DNA from: Streptococcus sanguinis
GTDB taxonomy: Bacteria > Bacillota > Bacilli > Lactobacillales > Streptococcaceae
Direction: 5' to 3'
Assembly: GCF_003943735.1 (NCBI RefSeq)
Contig: NZ_RJMV01000004.1
Location: forward strand, 62,001 to 126,000
DNA length: 64,000 nt
Of this stretch, positions 42,790 through 50,106 are shown piece after piece (positions within the stretch are counted from its first letter, which is position 1; every line of letters begins with the position of its first letter). The notes under the pieces were generated by a model. That model made no database searches and was not told where the DNA came from. It saw only the letters and a list, made by a program, of their open reading frames with translations. The position numbers and the translations under genes are program-made.

Positions 42790-44548
42790 GAGTCAGCCCT
42801 CCTTCCATCTCACTATTATCCCTGGTAGCAATATGGGCCCGCCACATGGAAGCATAAAGCGCACTAGCTGCAAGCAATTCTTCATGCCGGCCCCTTGCTT
42901 CAATCCGACCATCATTGACCAGAACTATCTGGTCTGCACTCATAATCGTAGACAATCGGTGGGCAATGACAATCAAGGTCCGTCCTTCAATCAGACGAGC
43001 CAGACTGGACTGAATCCGTGCTTCATTTTCAGGATCTGTATAAGCAGTCGCTTCATCCAAGATAAGAATCGGCGCATCCTTAAGCATGGCACGGGCGATG
43101 GCAATCCGCTGACGCTCCCCACCAGATAGATGACCGCCACCAGAGCCTACCTGAGTCTCAAATCCGTTTTCTAAGTTCATGATAAAGTCATAACAGCCAC
43201 AACGACGGGCAATTTCGATGACCTCTTCATCAGAAGCTGCTGGATTTCCCATTCGGATATTTTCCATAATGGTCTCATCAAAGAGATAGTTATCTTGGGT
43301 CACGTAAGCAATCTGCCGACTGTAATAGTCTAGCGGAAGCTGACGAATATCCAAGCCACCATAGGTAATCTGACCAGAAGTGACATCCCAGAAAGAAGCT
43401 AGAAGCTTGGCAATTGTAGACTTACCTGAGCCTGATGGCCCAACTAAAGCATTGATGCTGCCAGCCTTAATATCTAGCGAAATACCATGGAGTACTTCCT
43501 CTTCATCTGTATAGCCAAAGCTGACATCCGTCATGACCAGTTCCCTTCCTTTTGGAAGTTCTCTCAGCTCCTGAGGCCTTTCCAAATCAGGCTTTTCCAA
43601 AATATCAATGACTTGGCCAAAAATAGTGCCGATTTTCCGTAAATCGTCCATATAGCTAGCCACTAAAATCAGAGGAGTCAGAAGACTGAGCGAAAGAATA
43701 ATCATCAGAATAAAATTGCTGGCAGTCAAACTGCCTTGCAGATAGAAATAACAGCCAGCCGGTAGTAGAAAGAGCAAGCCTGATGGCAGAAAAGCAGTCA
43801 CAATCCCCATCTCCAGATTGAACTTGCGCATCCACTCAATAAAGCAGTCTGCTCCTTCTCTAGCAGCTGTCACAAACTTATCATAAGAAAATTTTTCCTT
43901 GCCAAAGACCTTGATAACCTCAATCCCATTGATGTATTCGACCGCTGTATCATTGAGCTTTTTGGTCTTGACCAGAGTATTTTGATAGTCCGCTTCGCTA
44001 TTGGCAGCCATCCGAACATAGGCCAGCACCACAATAGGAATAGTCAGGAGAGACAGCAAGGTCAGCCGCCAATCAATGATCAGCATGGCAATGAGGACAA
44101 TAATCGGACCAAAAATCCCAGCGGTAAACTCTGGAATCAGGTGAGCCAAGGTCGTTTCGGTCGCATCCACCCGCTCAACGATAATGTTCTTATAACTTCC
44201 TGATGACTGACTGAGTACTGTACCTAGAGGCAGCCTCGCTAGCTTGTCTGTCAGGCGATGCCGCATTTCCGCTAGAATCTTAAAAGTAGCCGTATGCGAC
44301 AGCATGGTGGAAATACCGTGAAATCCCCAGTAGCCAATCCAGGCCAGACCTGCCCACGCTGACTGCTGCAGGTAAAAATCCCAGTTTTTATTGCCAGCCA
44401 AGAGCTGATTAATCATTCCACCAATAAAGAAATAAGGCAGAAATCCTGAAATCACAGAGGCAAAGGCAAAGATCAGACTGAGCACAAAATATATCTTATG
44501 AAGGGAAACAAAGTCCCAGATCCAAGCAAGGACAGATTTTTTCTTCAT
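42782..44548 (-). CDS. ABC exporter half-transporter, subunit 1
   Basis: 588 residues, six-helix membrane domain (about 15-300) then ATPase: [23 protein letters not shown] as Q loop, HLSGGERQRIAIARAM, ILILDEATAYTDPENE, VIAHRLST. Walker B ends DEAT-A-Y-T-D, as in exporters. Paired with the gene at 41044 by overlap. The TetR gene lies 18 nt upstream on the same strand, so the three share the promoter at 45219-45247. Confidence 0.9.
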   Translation of the reverse strand: MKKKSVLAWIWDFVSLHKIYFVLSLIFAFASVISGFLPYFFIGGMINQLLAGNKNWDFYLQQSAWAGLAWIGYWGFHGISTMLSHTATFKILAEMRHRLTDKLARLPLGTVLSQSSGSYKNIIVERVDATETTLAHLIPEFTAGIFGPIIVLIAMLIIDWRLTLLSLLTIPIVVLAYVRMAANSEADYQNTLVKTKKLNDTAVEYINGIEVIKVFGKEKFSYDKFVTAAREGADCFIEWMRKFNLEMGIVTAFLPSGLLFLLPAGCYFYLQGSLTASNFILMIILSLSLLTPLILVASYMDDLRKIGTIFGQVIDILEKPDLERPQELRELPKGRELVMTDVSFGYTDEEEVLHGISLDIKAGSINALVGPSGSGKSTIAKLLASFWDVTSGQITYGGLDIRQLPLDYYSRQIAYVTQDNYLFDETIMENIRMGNPAASDEEVIEIARRCGCYDFIMNLENGFETQVGSGGGHLSGGERQRIAIARAMLKDAPILILDEATAYTDPENEARIQSSLARLIEGRTLIVIAHRLSTIMSADQIVLVNDGRIEARGRHEELLAASALYASMWRAHIATRDNSEMEGGLTHA

Positions 44549-44566
44549 AGAATTTCCTTCTTTCTA

Positions 44567-45178
44567 TCAAAAACCTAGCAAACCTCCCCAGTCAAACAAG
44601 TCCATGATGGAATGGCAAAATTCCAGCGCCTGCTCTTGGGGCCAGTCTTGAGCCAAGGGCTCAAATACAGCAGTGTAATAAGCTGTCATGCACGATCGCA
44701 GAAACTCATGTTTGACCAAATGATTGATCTTACCCTCTTTGTATGCCAGCTCCAAATAGCGATAAGTCTCGTCTGCAGCCAAATGAGGCAGACGCATCCT
44801 GAAGTCCGCTTGCGAAGATCCCTGAGATTTAAAGAGCAAGAGCTGCATAATATCCTTATGTTCATAGAGAATCCGCATCAGGGACTGGAGATCCTCCAAG
44901 CGATGGGCCCACATATCAGACAGGTGTCCCTCTTCTAGGAAAGCATAGTCACGTCGCTTCTGCTCTTGTCCATACTGGTCTAAGGCTGTCAAAGTAGGCT
45001 CAAGCAGGGCAACAAAGAGACTGTCCTTACTCTCATAGCGCTTATAAAGAGCCCCAGTCGTCAAGCCTGCAGCGCGACAAATTCTCCGCAGTGAAGCATT
45101 CTGATAGCCATAAGCTAAGAACTCACTCCTCGCGCTTTCCAAGATTTTTTCGTTTAACTCATCTGTTTCTTTTTTCAT
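44567..45178 (-). CDS. TetR-family regulator of the ABC exporter
   Basis: 203 residues. HTH at 10-55: KILESARSEFLAYGYQNASLRRICRAAGLTTGALYKRYESKDSLF. The C-terminal ligand domain is typical of TetR_C families and ends DLFDWGGLLGF. The 17-bp palindrome CGATAACACCGTTATCG lies between its promoter and start, so it probably represses itself and the exporter until a substrate binds. Ribosome site is weak. ATG 45178. Confidence 0.9.
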   Translation of the reverse strand: MKKETDELNEKILESARSEFLAYGYQNASLRRICRAAGLTTGALYKRYESKDSLFVALLEPTLTALDQYGQEQKRRDYAFLEEGHLSDMWAHRLEDLQSLMRILYEHKDIMQLLLFKSQGSSQADFRMRLPHLAADETYRYLELAYKEGKINHLVKHEFLRSCMTAYYTAVFEPLAQDWPQEQALEFCHSIMDLFDWGGLLGF

Positions 45179-45188
45179 GGTTTCAATT

Positions 45189-45205
45189 CGATAACACCGT
45201 TATCG
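45189..45205. promoter_or_regulatory. Perfect palindromic operator for the TetR regulator
   Basis: CGATAAC ACC GTTATCG, a 7-bp inverted repeat with a 3-bp centre, 14 bp downstream of the -10 of the regulator's promoter. A classic TetR autorepression site by form and position. Confidence 0.75.
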
Positions 45206-45218
45206 CCTTTCTTATTTT

Positions 45219-45247
45219 ATTATAAATTCTGATAATTTAACTGTCAA
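45219..45247 (-). promoter_or_regulatory. TetR-ABC exporter promoter
   Basis: Minus-strand TTGACA (45242-45247), 17 bp, TATAAT (45219-45224): both hexamers perfect consensus. A strong promoter held by an operator just downstream. Confidence 0.9.
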
Positions 45248-45250
45248 GGA

Positions 45251-45286
45251 AAAACAAAAGAGACCGAGAAATATTTTCATCGGTCT
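45251..45286 (-). terminator. Terminator upstream of TetR gene, ending the 45509 acetyltransferase transcript
   Basis: Minus-strand AGACCGA, 12-nt loop, TCGGTCT, then CTTTTGTTTTT. It lies beyond the structured repeat and isolates the TetR promoter. Confidence 0.75.
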
Positions 45287-45323
45287 AGTTCTACTTCCCT
45301 TTTCCTCTTGTGAACATGACAAA

Positions 45324-45500
45324 AGAGGCTGGGACAAAAGTCCTAGCCTCTCAATTGTCTTTGTATTGTCGAGCAAGACGCAGTGGTTGAGTGGGCTCTA
45401 CTACGCTGATTTCATCAGCTTTTACAGACCTACTCAACTGTGCGGAGGTGGGACGACGAAATCGAATTCTAACGAATTACCGATTTCTGTCCCACTCTCT
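45324..45500. repeat. Structured intergenic repeat with GGGACA-type ends
   Basis: 177 bp bounded by imperfect inverted ends AGAGGCTGGGACA and its counterpart TGTCCCACTCTCT. It contains four nested hairpins: GAGGCTGGGAC / GTCCTAGCCTC (45325-45350); GTTGAGTGGG (45386-45395) with CCTACTCAAC (45429-45438); GCTGAT ttc ATCAGC (45405-45419); and GTGGGAC (45448-45454) with GTCCCAC (45489-45495), reinforced by GAAATCG / CGATTTC. I have seen similar GCTGGGACAAAA elements in oral streptococcal genomes, but copy number cannot be tested here. No ORF. Confidence 0.65.
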
Positions 45501-45508
45501 CTATAATT

Positions 45509-45928
45509 TTACTTTTTATCAGGTGCATAAATCATGCCCGTACAGTCGAAATCTTCCTGTCGGCGAAAGCCGAGCTCTCGATAAAACGCTAGATTTTTAT
45601 CTGACTGCTCCGTTGCCAACTGGATTTGGTAAACATCCTTAAAACTTTCCAACGTCTGCTGAAGAAGACTCCGTCCAATCCCCTGACGCTGGTAGTGTGG
45701 ATACACCAGCAAATCCTGAATAAAGACAATGGTAAGCCCATCTCCGACCACTCGGATCAAACCAACCAACTCTTCATCGTCATCGTAGGCTGCCATCACA
45801 AACAAGGACTGATGGAAGGCTTGCTCTAACCGCCGAGGATGATTGGTGTAATTGCTCCAACCAACCGAAGCATAGAGATCTAGTACAGCAGCAAAATCCA
45901 GCTGTGGATTTATTTTATAATGAATCAT
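45509..45928 (-). CDS. GNAT family N-acetyltransferase
   Basis: 139 residues. Acetyl-CoA motif IQDLLVYPHYQRQGIGRSLLQ (Q/R-x-x-G-I-G) near residue 75, then QLATEQSDKNLAFYRELGFRR. The N-terminal LYASVGWSNYTNHPRRLEQAF is common in YhbS/PA4534-type members. Substrate unknown. Single gene, minus strand, followed by the structured repeat and a terminator. Confidence 0.88.
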   Translation of the reverse strand: MIHYKINPQLDFAAVLDLYASVGWSNYTNHPRRLEQAFHQSLFVMAAYDDDEELVGLIRVVGDGLTIVFIQDLLVYPHYQRQGIGRSLLQQTLESFKDVYQIQLATEQSDKNLAFYRELGFRRQEDFDCTGMIYAPDKK

Positions 45929-46089
45929 GGCTATCTCCTTGTTTTTTAACTTCTACTAATACATTAAATCACTTCTATAGAAACTTAATCGATGCCAAGC
46001 TGGCCTCCAGTTACTATTTTTCAGCTTTATTATTTGTATCAAAAATAATAAAAAATATGATTTTCTTTTGTTCTAAAAAAATTATTATC

Positions 46090-46299
46090 CTATCTTAGGT
46101 AGTATCCCAGTCGTCCGCCCGACTTCGTTTTGTAATCAAAACTATCATATCGTTCAATTATTTCATGTTCTGTCTTGCCAATAATATACTAGTCATCATA
46201 TTTACAAGATATTCGATTAGAAAAATAGAAAGAAACTGAAATAACAATCGTTCCAAAGAATAGAAGAAATAATGCAATGTTACCTTTATCACTCGCCAT
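46090..46299 (-). pseudogene. Broken small membrane protein gene with in-frame TAG
   Basis: From ATG 46299 the minus strand reads a signal-anchor (GNIALFLLFFGTIVISVSFY) and NRISCKYDD, then TAG at 46189-46191, then in the same frame YIIGKTEHEIIERYDSFDY, continuing KTKSGGRLGYYLR and TAG at 46090. The IIGKT-x-x-EIIERY-x-x-F-D pattern continues the pre-stop part naturally and is known from small Firmicute membrane or lipoproteins, so one gene seems interrupted and probably truncated at its 3' end. It lies beside T7SS locus 3. Confidence 0.65.
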
Positions 46300-46318
46300 G
46301 TGCTTCTTTTTATTATTT

Positions 46319-46393
46319 TCATAATGTAGGTTTGTGATTCATCATTTCATTAATCATCTTAGCCCCCTTAAATGAAGCTGTACTGTTGATTGC
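46319..46393 (-). pseudogene. Coding debris after the LXG immunity gene
   Basis: Directly after the immunity stop, in the same frame, the minus strand encodes KAINSTASFKGAKMINEMM-NHKPTL then TGA. The composition is protein-like and a GGGGG ribosome-like tract falls inside. It may be a 3' fragment of a toxin or of a longer immunity gene. Too short to assign. Confidence 0.35.
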
Positions 46394-46396
46394 CTT

Positions 46397-46996
46397 TCAC
46401 TCAGTTTCATTTTTTTGAAGTACAGCACCTTCTCGATTATCGACGTGGCTTTGAATGACTGTAATACCTTTAGATACATTCTTGATTTTGATCTTGTAAG
46501 TTTCTCCTCGTGCGGAAACATCAAACATCCGTTTTCCTTGATATTGCACAATTATACCATCGTCAGCCAAGTAAACTTCATTTCTTTTATCATTAGGGAT
46601 TATTTTTTCAGTCATTTCATCGCCATAAGATACTAAGTACTTGTTTTTTCTCTTGATGTCATATATAACTGCCTCCTCCGAATCTGAATTAAAGTAGTCC
46701 ATATAGTCATCATAAGGGTTGCCCCAAACTTCTTGACCAGATAATTTTATTTTGGTCTTATCAAATTTAATTAAATAAAATTGAGAGCTAGCACCTTCTT
46801 GATCTGGAGTACTAACAATCACTTGTGTTTCCTGTCCTGGAAAAAGTATTCTAAATCCTGATATTAGATAGACAGTAATAATAGTATACAATCCAATCCC
46901 AATCATCACCCAAAGTAATACCCTTTTTTTCTTTTTAAATCTAGTTAGACCATCACTTGCTTGCACCGAATAATTAGTCTGAATGTCTCTTTGCAT
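46397..46996 (-). CDS. Putative immunity protein for the LXG toxin
   Basis: 199 residues. A cytoplasmic N-terminal part with KKKKR is followed by one membrane segment (VLLWVMIGIGLYTIITVYLI, about 26-45) and an outside-facing beta-rich domain. No family recognised. It starts inside the toxin's last codons (ATG 46996, GGAG 9 nt upstream; the ATG at 47011 has no site), the normal place of an LXG immunity gene. If the toxin acts in the cytoplasm, a membrane-anchored outward domain would be unusual and might block entry. Immunity is inferred. Confidence 0.6.
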   Translation of the reverse strand: MQRDIQTNYSVQASDGLTRFKKKKRVLLWVMIGIGLYTIITVYLISGFRILFPGQETQVIVSTPDQEGASSQFYLIKFDKTKIKLSGQEVWGNPYDDYMDYFNSDSEEAVIYDIKRKNKYLVSYGDEMTEKIIPNDKRNEVYLADDGIIVQYQGKRMFDVSARGETYKIKIKNVSKGITVIQSHVDNREGAVLQKNETE

Positions 46997-48662
46997 AATC
47001 TTCTGCTCCATCTTGAATCATTTTTGCATCACCAGAATTATCCCCAAATTCGCCTCTATAAAGGCTCATCTCATAATCAATTAACTCCAATCCAACTTTA
47101 TTAGGAAATGTGGTTAACCATTCCGAATAAGGAATTCCCATTACCCTATAGGATTCTGGGTCTTTTTTTATATCATTATAACTATTTTTGAGATCTGACT
47201 GTAACTGTGCTGCACCAGCTGCTGTCTTCAAATAGTTAGCTCGATTCTGTCCTTTACCAACCGGTACATACCCATTCCCAACATATCCATATAGATAATT
47301 TCCGGCATAATCCGCCTTAACACCTCCACCCCAGTCTCTAGCCCAAATTGAATACTCAGCACGATCTGTTCCAAGAACTCGACTTTTCAAATCAAGTGGT
47401 TTACCAGTCTGAACCATGTTATAGAAATTCAGATGAGAAGCAACCTCATAAGCTCCAGCTTCTCCAATTAGATCCAAATAGTTTAAATTTTTAGATTTTA
47501 AAAGTTCTTTCCATCTAGTATTTGCTTTATCGTTTTTATTTACCTCCAGAACATCATCTCCCAAATCTTGAAGAACCTGTTTCATATCAATGCCTGATTT
47601 TGACAAAGATTTCTTCAAATTCTTCTCTGCATAAAAAGCTTTCTTTTGTTTACTTGTCCCATTCTTTTTAGGATCCCACTCTTTTCCAATTTCTTTTCTT
47701 ATTTCGTTATACTTTAAAAAAGCATCCTTGTTATTAGAAAAGTTATAAAGATAATCCTCATAAGCTTTTACAATCGCTTCAGTTTTTTTACCTTCGGAAA
47801 GATTGCTCTTTTTGATTTCTTCGACTTTTTTCTTCAAGTTATGCGTCTTAACTAGATTTGTTGTCTCAAGATTTAATTTTCCCTCTACTATTTTAGGCAA
47901 TTCTTTATTAGGGTATCGTTCTGCATATGCTTGAAGAGCTTTTATATCTTTTTCACTTAACTTCTCACCCTTTTCTAATTTTTTGAGCGCCTTAAGATAA
48001 CTCTTATTGAGTTCATCTCGTTTTTTGAATTCTTTATTTACCTTATTTACCCACTTCATCTTCCCAGCACTGGGCAGTTTGAAGGTACCATTAAAGCTAG
48101 CGAAATTATCCGTCATCAGAGCCAAAGCTTGACTGAGAGCAAATTTGAGACTATCCATACTGTCGAAGATACTAGGAGAGCTAGCATCAAAAGCGATTAG
48201 GTTATCCAACTTTTGTCGAAGCTCGTCTCGCTTACTCTGAATAGCATCAATACTAGATTGAATGCTTTCCTTAGTAGTAGCTGATACTCCTTTTTGCTTA
48301 TTAGCAACATCTAAAACCGCCTGTTGGGCGGCAATCACTTGGTCATAAGCATCAATCTGGCTCTGTAATATATCCTGATCCAGACTCTCTACATCGACTT
48401 CAGTGATATAGCGACTAGGAAGATTATTGATAGACTCTGCCACCCCCTCTTCATAGAGGATTGCTACCTGAAAAAGTGGCACAAACATCTCCTTAGCATA
48501 TGTCCGAGCACTACCATAGGCACGGCCTTTAAGTTCCTGCTCAGAGATAAAACCATAAATAGCTGTTAAAGCTGATTCATAACTTGCAACACGACTTTGC
48601 GAAGCAGAAGAAACTGATGATGCTTGGGTATTTGAAGCACTTAAATCCATCTTAATTCCCAT
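46974..48662 (-). CDS. LXG-type T7SS toxin with C-terminal polymorphic toxin type 44-like domain
   Basis: 562 residues. Residues 1-190 form an LXG-like helical export domain (MDLSASNTQASS, then repeated helices including YITEVDVESLDQDILQSQID). Residues about 190-385 are a Lys-rich linker. The C-terminal about 175 residues (YLDLIGEAGAYEVASHLNFYNMV, RDWGGGVKADYAGNYLYGYV, DAKMIQDGAEDY) resemble polymorphic toxin type 44, a predicted nuclease-like toxin domain. Its two small partners precede it, as in streptococcal lap1-lap2-tel operons. Target and mode are not shown. GGAG site before ATG 48662. Confidence 0.8.
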   Translation of the reverse strand: MGIKMDLSASNTQASSVSSASQSRVASYESALTAIYGFISEQELKGRAYGSARTYAKEMFVPLFQVAILYEEGVAESINNLPSRYITEVDVESLDQDILQSQIDAYDQVIAAQQAVLDVANKQKGVSATTKESIQSSIDAIQSKRDELRQKLDNLIAFDASSPSIFDSMDSLKFALSQALALMTDNFASFNGTFKLPSAGKMKWVNKVNKEFKKRDELNKSYLKALKKLEKGEKLSEKDIKALQAYAERYPNKELPKIVEGKLNLETTNLVKTHNLKKKVEEIKKSNLSEGKKTEAIVKAYEDYLYNFSNNKDAFLKYNEIRKEIGKEWDPKKNGTSKQKKAFYAEKNLKKSLSKSGIDMKQVLQDLGDDVLEVNKNDKANTRWKELLKSKNLNYLDLIGEAGAYEVASHLNFYNMVQTGKPLDLKSRVLGTDRAEYSIWARDWGGGVKADYAGNYLYGYVGNGYVPVGKGQNRANYLKTAAGAAQLQSDLKNSYNDIKKDPESYRVMGIPYSEWLTTFPNKVGLELIDYEMSLYRGEFGDNSGDAKMIQDGAEDYAKRHSD

Positions 48663-48690
48663 CTTTGTAACTCCTTATCTTTCTCTCTTC

Positions 48691-49032
48691 TTAATTAAGC
48701 ACTTTATTATATTCTCTCTGAAGATTCTCAAGCCTTTCTTCTAAAGCTCTCTCTTCTTTCTTAAGTTCAATTCTCTTATTTTCTACATCCAAGCTCAGCA
48801 GATGATGATTACGCTGCACTGATAAAAGAATGTCTTGAAAATCATAGACATCCAGTCGATTCATGGGTAAATTCTCGATTTGGCTGAGAGAGAAAACAGC
48901 ATTTCCATACAAACCATCTATTTCCTCCTCAAAACGATTCACTTGTCGAACCTCAATATCAATCTGATTCCAACGCTGAAAGGCTTGCTGCCGTTCTTTC
49001 AAAATAGTATCTGAATTTCTTCTACAACTCAT
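48691..49032 (-). CDS. Lap2/DUF3958-like LXG partner protein
   Basis: 113 residues, entirely helical and charged: ERQQAFQRWNQIDIEVRQVNRFEEEID, then a long C-terminal coil KRIELKKEERALEERLENL. Matches the size, position and character of DUF3958 (Lap2) proteins that bind LXG domains in streptococci. Starts 5 nt after the first partner and precedes the toxin by 28 nt. Confidence 0.75.
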   Translation of the reverse strand: MSCRRNSDTILKERQQAFQRWNQIDIEVRQVNRFEEEIDGLYGNAVFSLSQIENLPMNRLDVYDFQDILLSVQRNHHLLSLDVENKRIELKKEERALEERLENLQREYNKVLN

Positions 49033-49037
49033 TAAGT

Positions 49038-49316
49038 TTATCCCCCATTGATAGATTGAGCAACCGCTTGATCTACTGCCTCAAAATCCTGAGCAACACT
49101 ATGTAATAGGTTTATAAAAGTGGACAACTGTTCTGAAATCGTTGTTGCTGTAGTTGCAGAATCATCAATGTAAGTACTAGCCACCTCATTTCCTTGAAGC
49201 ACACTACTTGAATCTTTGATTACCCCTATTCCTGTTGCAATAGAGCTAGCATTACTACTGAGAGTGCTAGCATGAGTAGAAGCTACGCTAATATCACTTT
49301 GAATCTGGTTGCTCAT
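49038..49316 (-). CDS. Lap1/DUF3130-like (TIGR04197-type) LXG partner protein
   Basis: 92 residues, Ser/Thr/Ala-rich helical hairpin: NQIQSDISVASTHASTLSSN, then a turn and TATTISEQLSTFINLLHSVAQDFEAVDQAVAQS. The ending F-x-x-x-D-x-x-x-A is the type of export motif found in TIGR04197/Lap1 proteins. ATG 49316 has GGGGA upstream; the ATG at 49364 lies within the promoter. First gene of the LXG operon. Confidence 0.8.
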   Translation of the reverse strand: MSNQIQSDISVASTHASTLSSNASSIATGIGVIKDSSSVLQGNEVASTYIDDSATTATTISEQLSTFINLLHSVAQDFEAVDQAVAQSINGG

Positions 49317-49355
49317 TATCTTCCCCTTTTTAATACATTTCGTTATCATATCTAT

Positions 49356-49383
49356 GATATACAAAAAAAGATAAACCTGTCAA
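49356..49383 (-). promoter_or_regulatory. Promoter of T7SS locus 3
   Basis: Minus-strand TTGACA (49378-49383), 16 bp, TATATC (49356-49361), 40 nt before the lap1-like start. Its -35 lies inside the 3' arm of the upstream terminator hairpin. Confidence 0.6.
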
Positions 49384-49432
49384 CGATAAACAGGTTTCCT
49401 ATAAATGGTTTAAATTGTTTGCTTAAACCATT
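49365..49432 (-). terminator. Double terminator of the HrtBA-like operon
   Basis: Two hairpins on the minus strand: AATGGTTTAA / TTAAACCATT (49404-49432), then AAACCTG / CAGGTTT (about 49374-49396) followed by ATCTTTTTTT. Just after the ATPase stop at 49441. Confidence 0.75.
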
Positions 49433-49440
49433 CTAACGCT

Positions 49441-50106
49441 TTATCGAACTTGAGTCAGCACTCCATCTTGCATCTCATAGACCTTGTCAACCTCGTCCAG
49501 CAGGCGGGTATCATGTGTAATCATGACCACGCTCTTATGGAATTTCTGGGTCACCTCTTTGAGCAAATGGACCACGCGCTTGGCCCGCTCCGTATCCAGA
49601 CTAGCTGTCGGCTCATCAGCCAAGATAATATCAGGACTGTTGTAAAGTGCTCGGGCGATAGCAGCTCTCTGCCGTTCTCCGCCAGACAATTCTTTCGGAT
49701 ACTGCTTGAGAGTTCCTTTAAGATCTAGCAACTCAACCAGACTGTCTAGATCCGTCCTTTCCTTTTTAGATAAGCGGTCAATCAGCTGAAACTGGTCTTC
49801 GATTTTCAGAAAAGGAATGAGATTGGAAGCCTGCAAAATAAAGCCGAAATCATTGAAACGCAGAGCAGCCCGTTCCTTTTCCTTGAGCTGGGAAGTATCT
49901 TTCCCATGCAGGAGAATCTGTCCTTTTGAGGGAGTTTGTAAATGCCCCATCAAGGTCAGAAAGGTTGTTTTACCCGATCCTGATGGCCCAATAATAGCTA
50001 CAAACTGCCCTGCTTCCAATCGGAAATCAGTTGGTTTCAGGGCTTGAACCAGCGTATGCCCTTGACCATATTCTTTTGTAACCCCTTTTAGTTCTATGAT
50101 TGACAT
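49441..50106 (-). CDS. HrtA-like ABC exporter ATP-binding protein
   Basis: 221 residues of the MacB/LolD/HrtA class: Walker [15 protein letters not shown] loop FGFILQASNLIPF, signature LSGGERQRAAIARAL, Walker B DIILADEPTASLD, switch ITHDTRL. It abuts the permease gene (start 1 nt after its stop). Genes of this type with a 350-residue FtsX permease and TetR regulator include hrtBA, which exports haem in Lactococcus; peptide or antibiotic export is also possible. Confidence 0.85.
   Translation of the reverse strand: MSIIELKGVTKEYGQGHTLVQALKPTDFRLEAGQFVAIIGPSGSGKTTFLTLMGHLQTPSKGQILLHGKDTSQLKEKERAALRFNDFGFILQASNLIPFLKIEDQFQLIDRLSKKERTDLDSLVELLDLKGTLKQYPKELSGGERQRAAIARALYNSPDIILADEPTASLDTERAKRVVHLLKEVTQKFHKSVVMITHDTRLLDEVDKVYEMQDGVLTQVR

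Noticed and set aside
45324-45500. Insertion sequence
   Set aside because: Inverted ends suggest mobility, but there is no transposase frame and no target-site duplication I can see.
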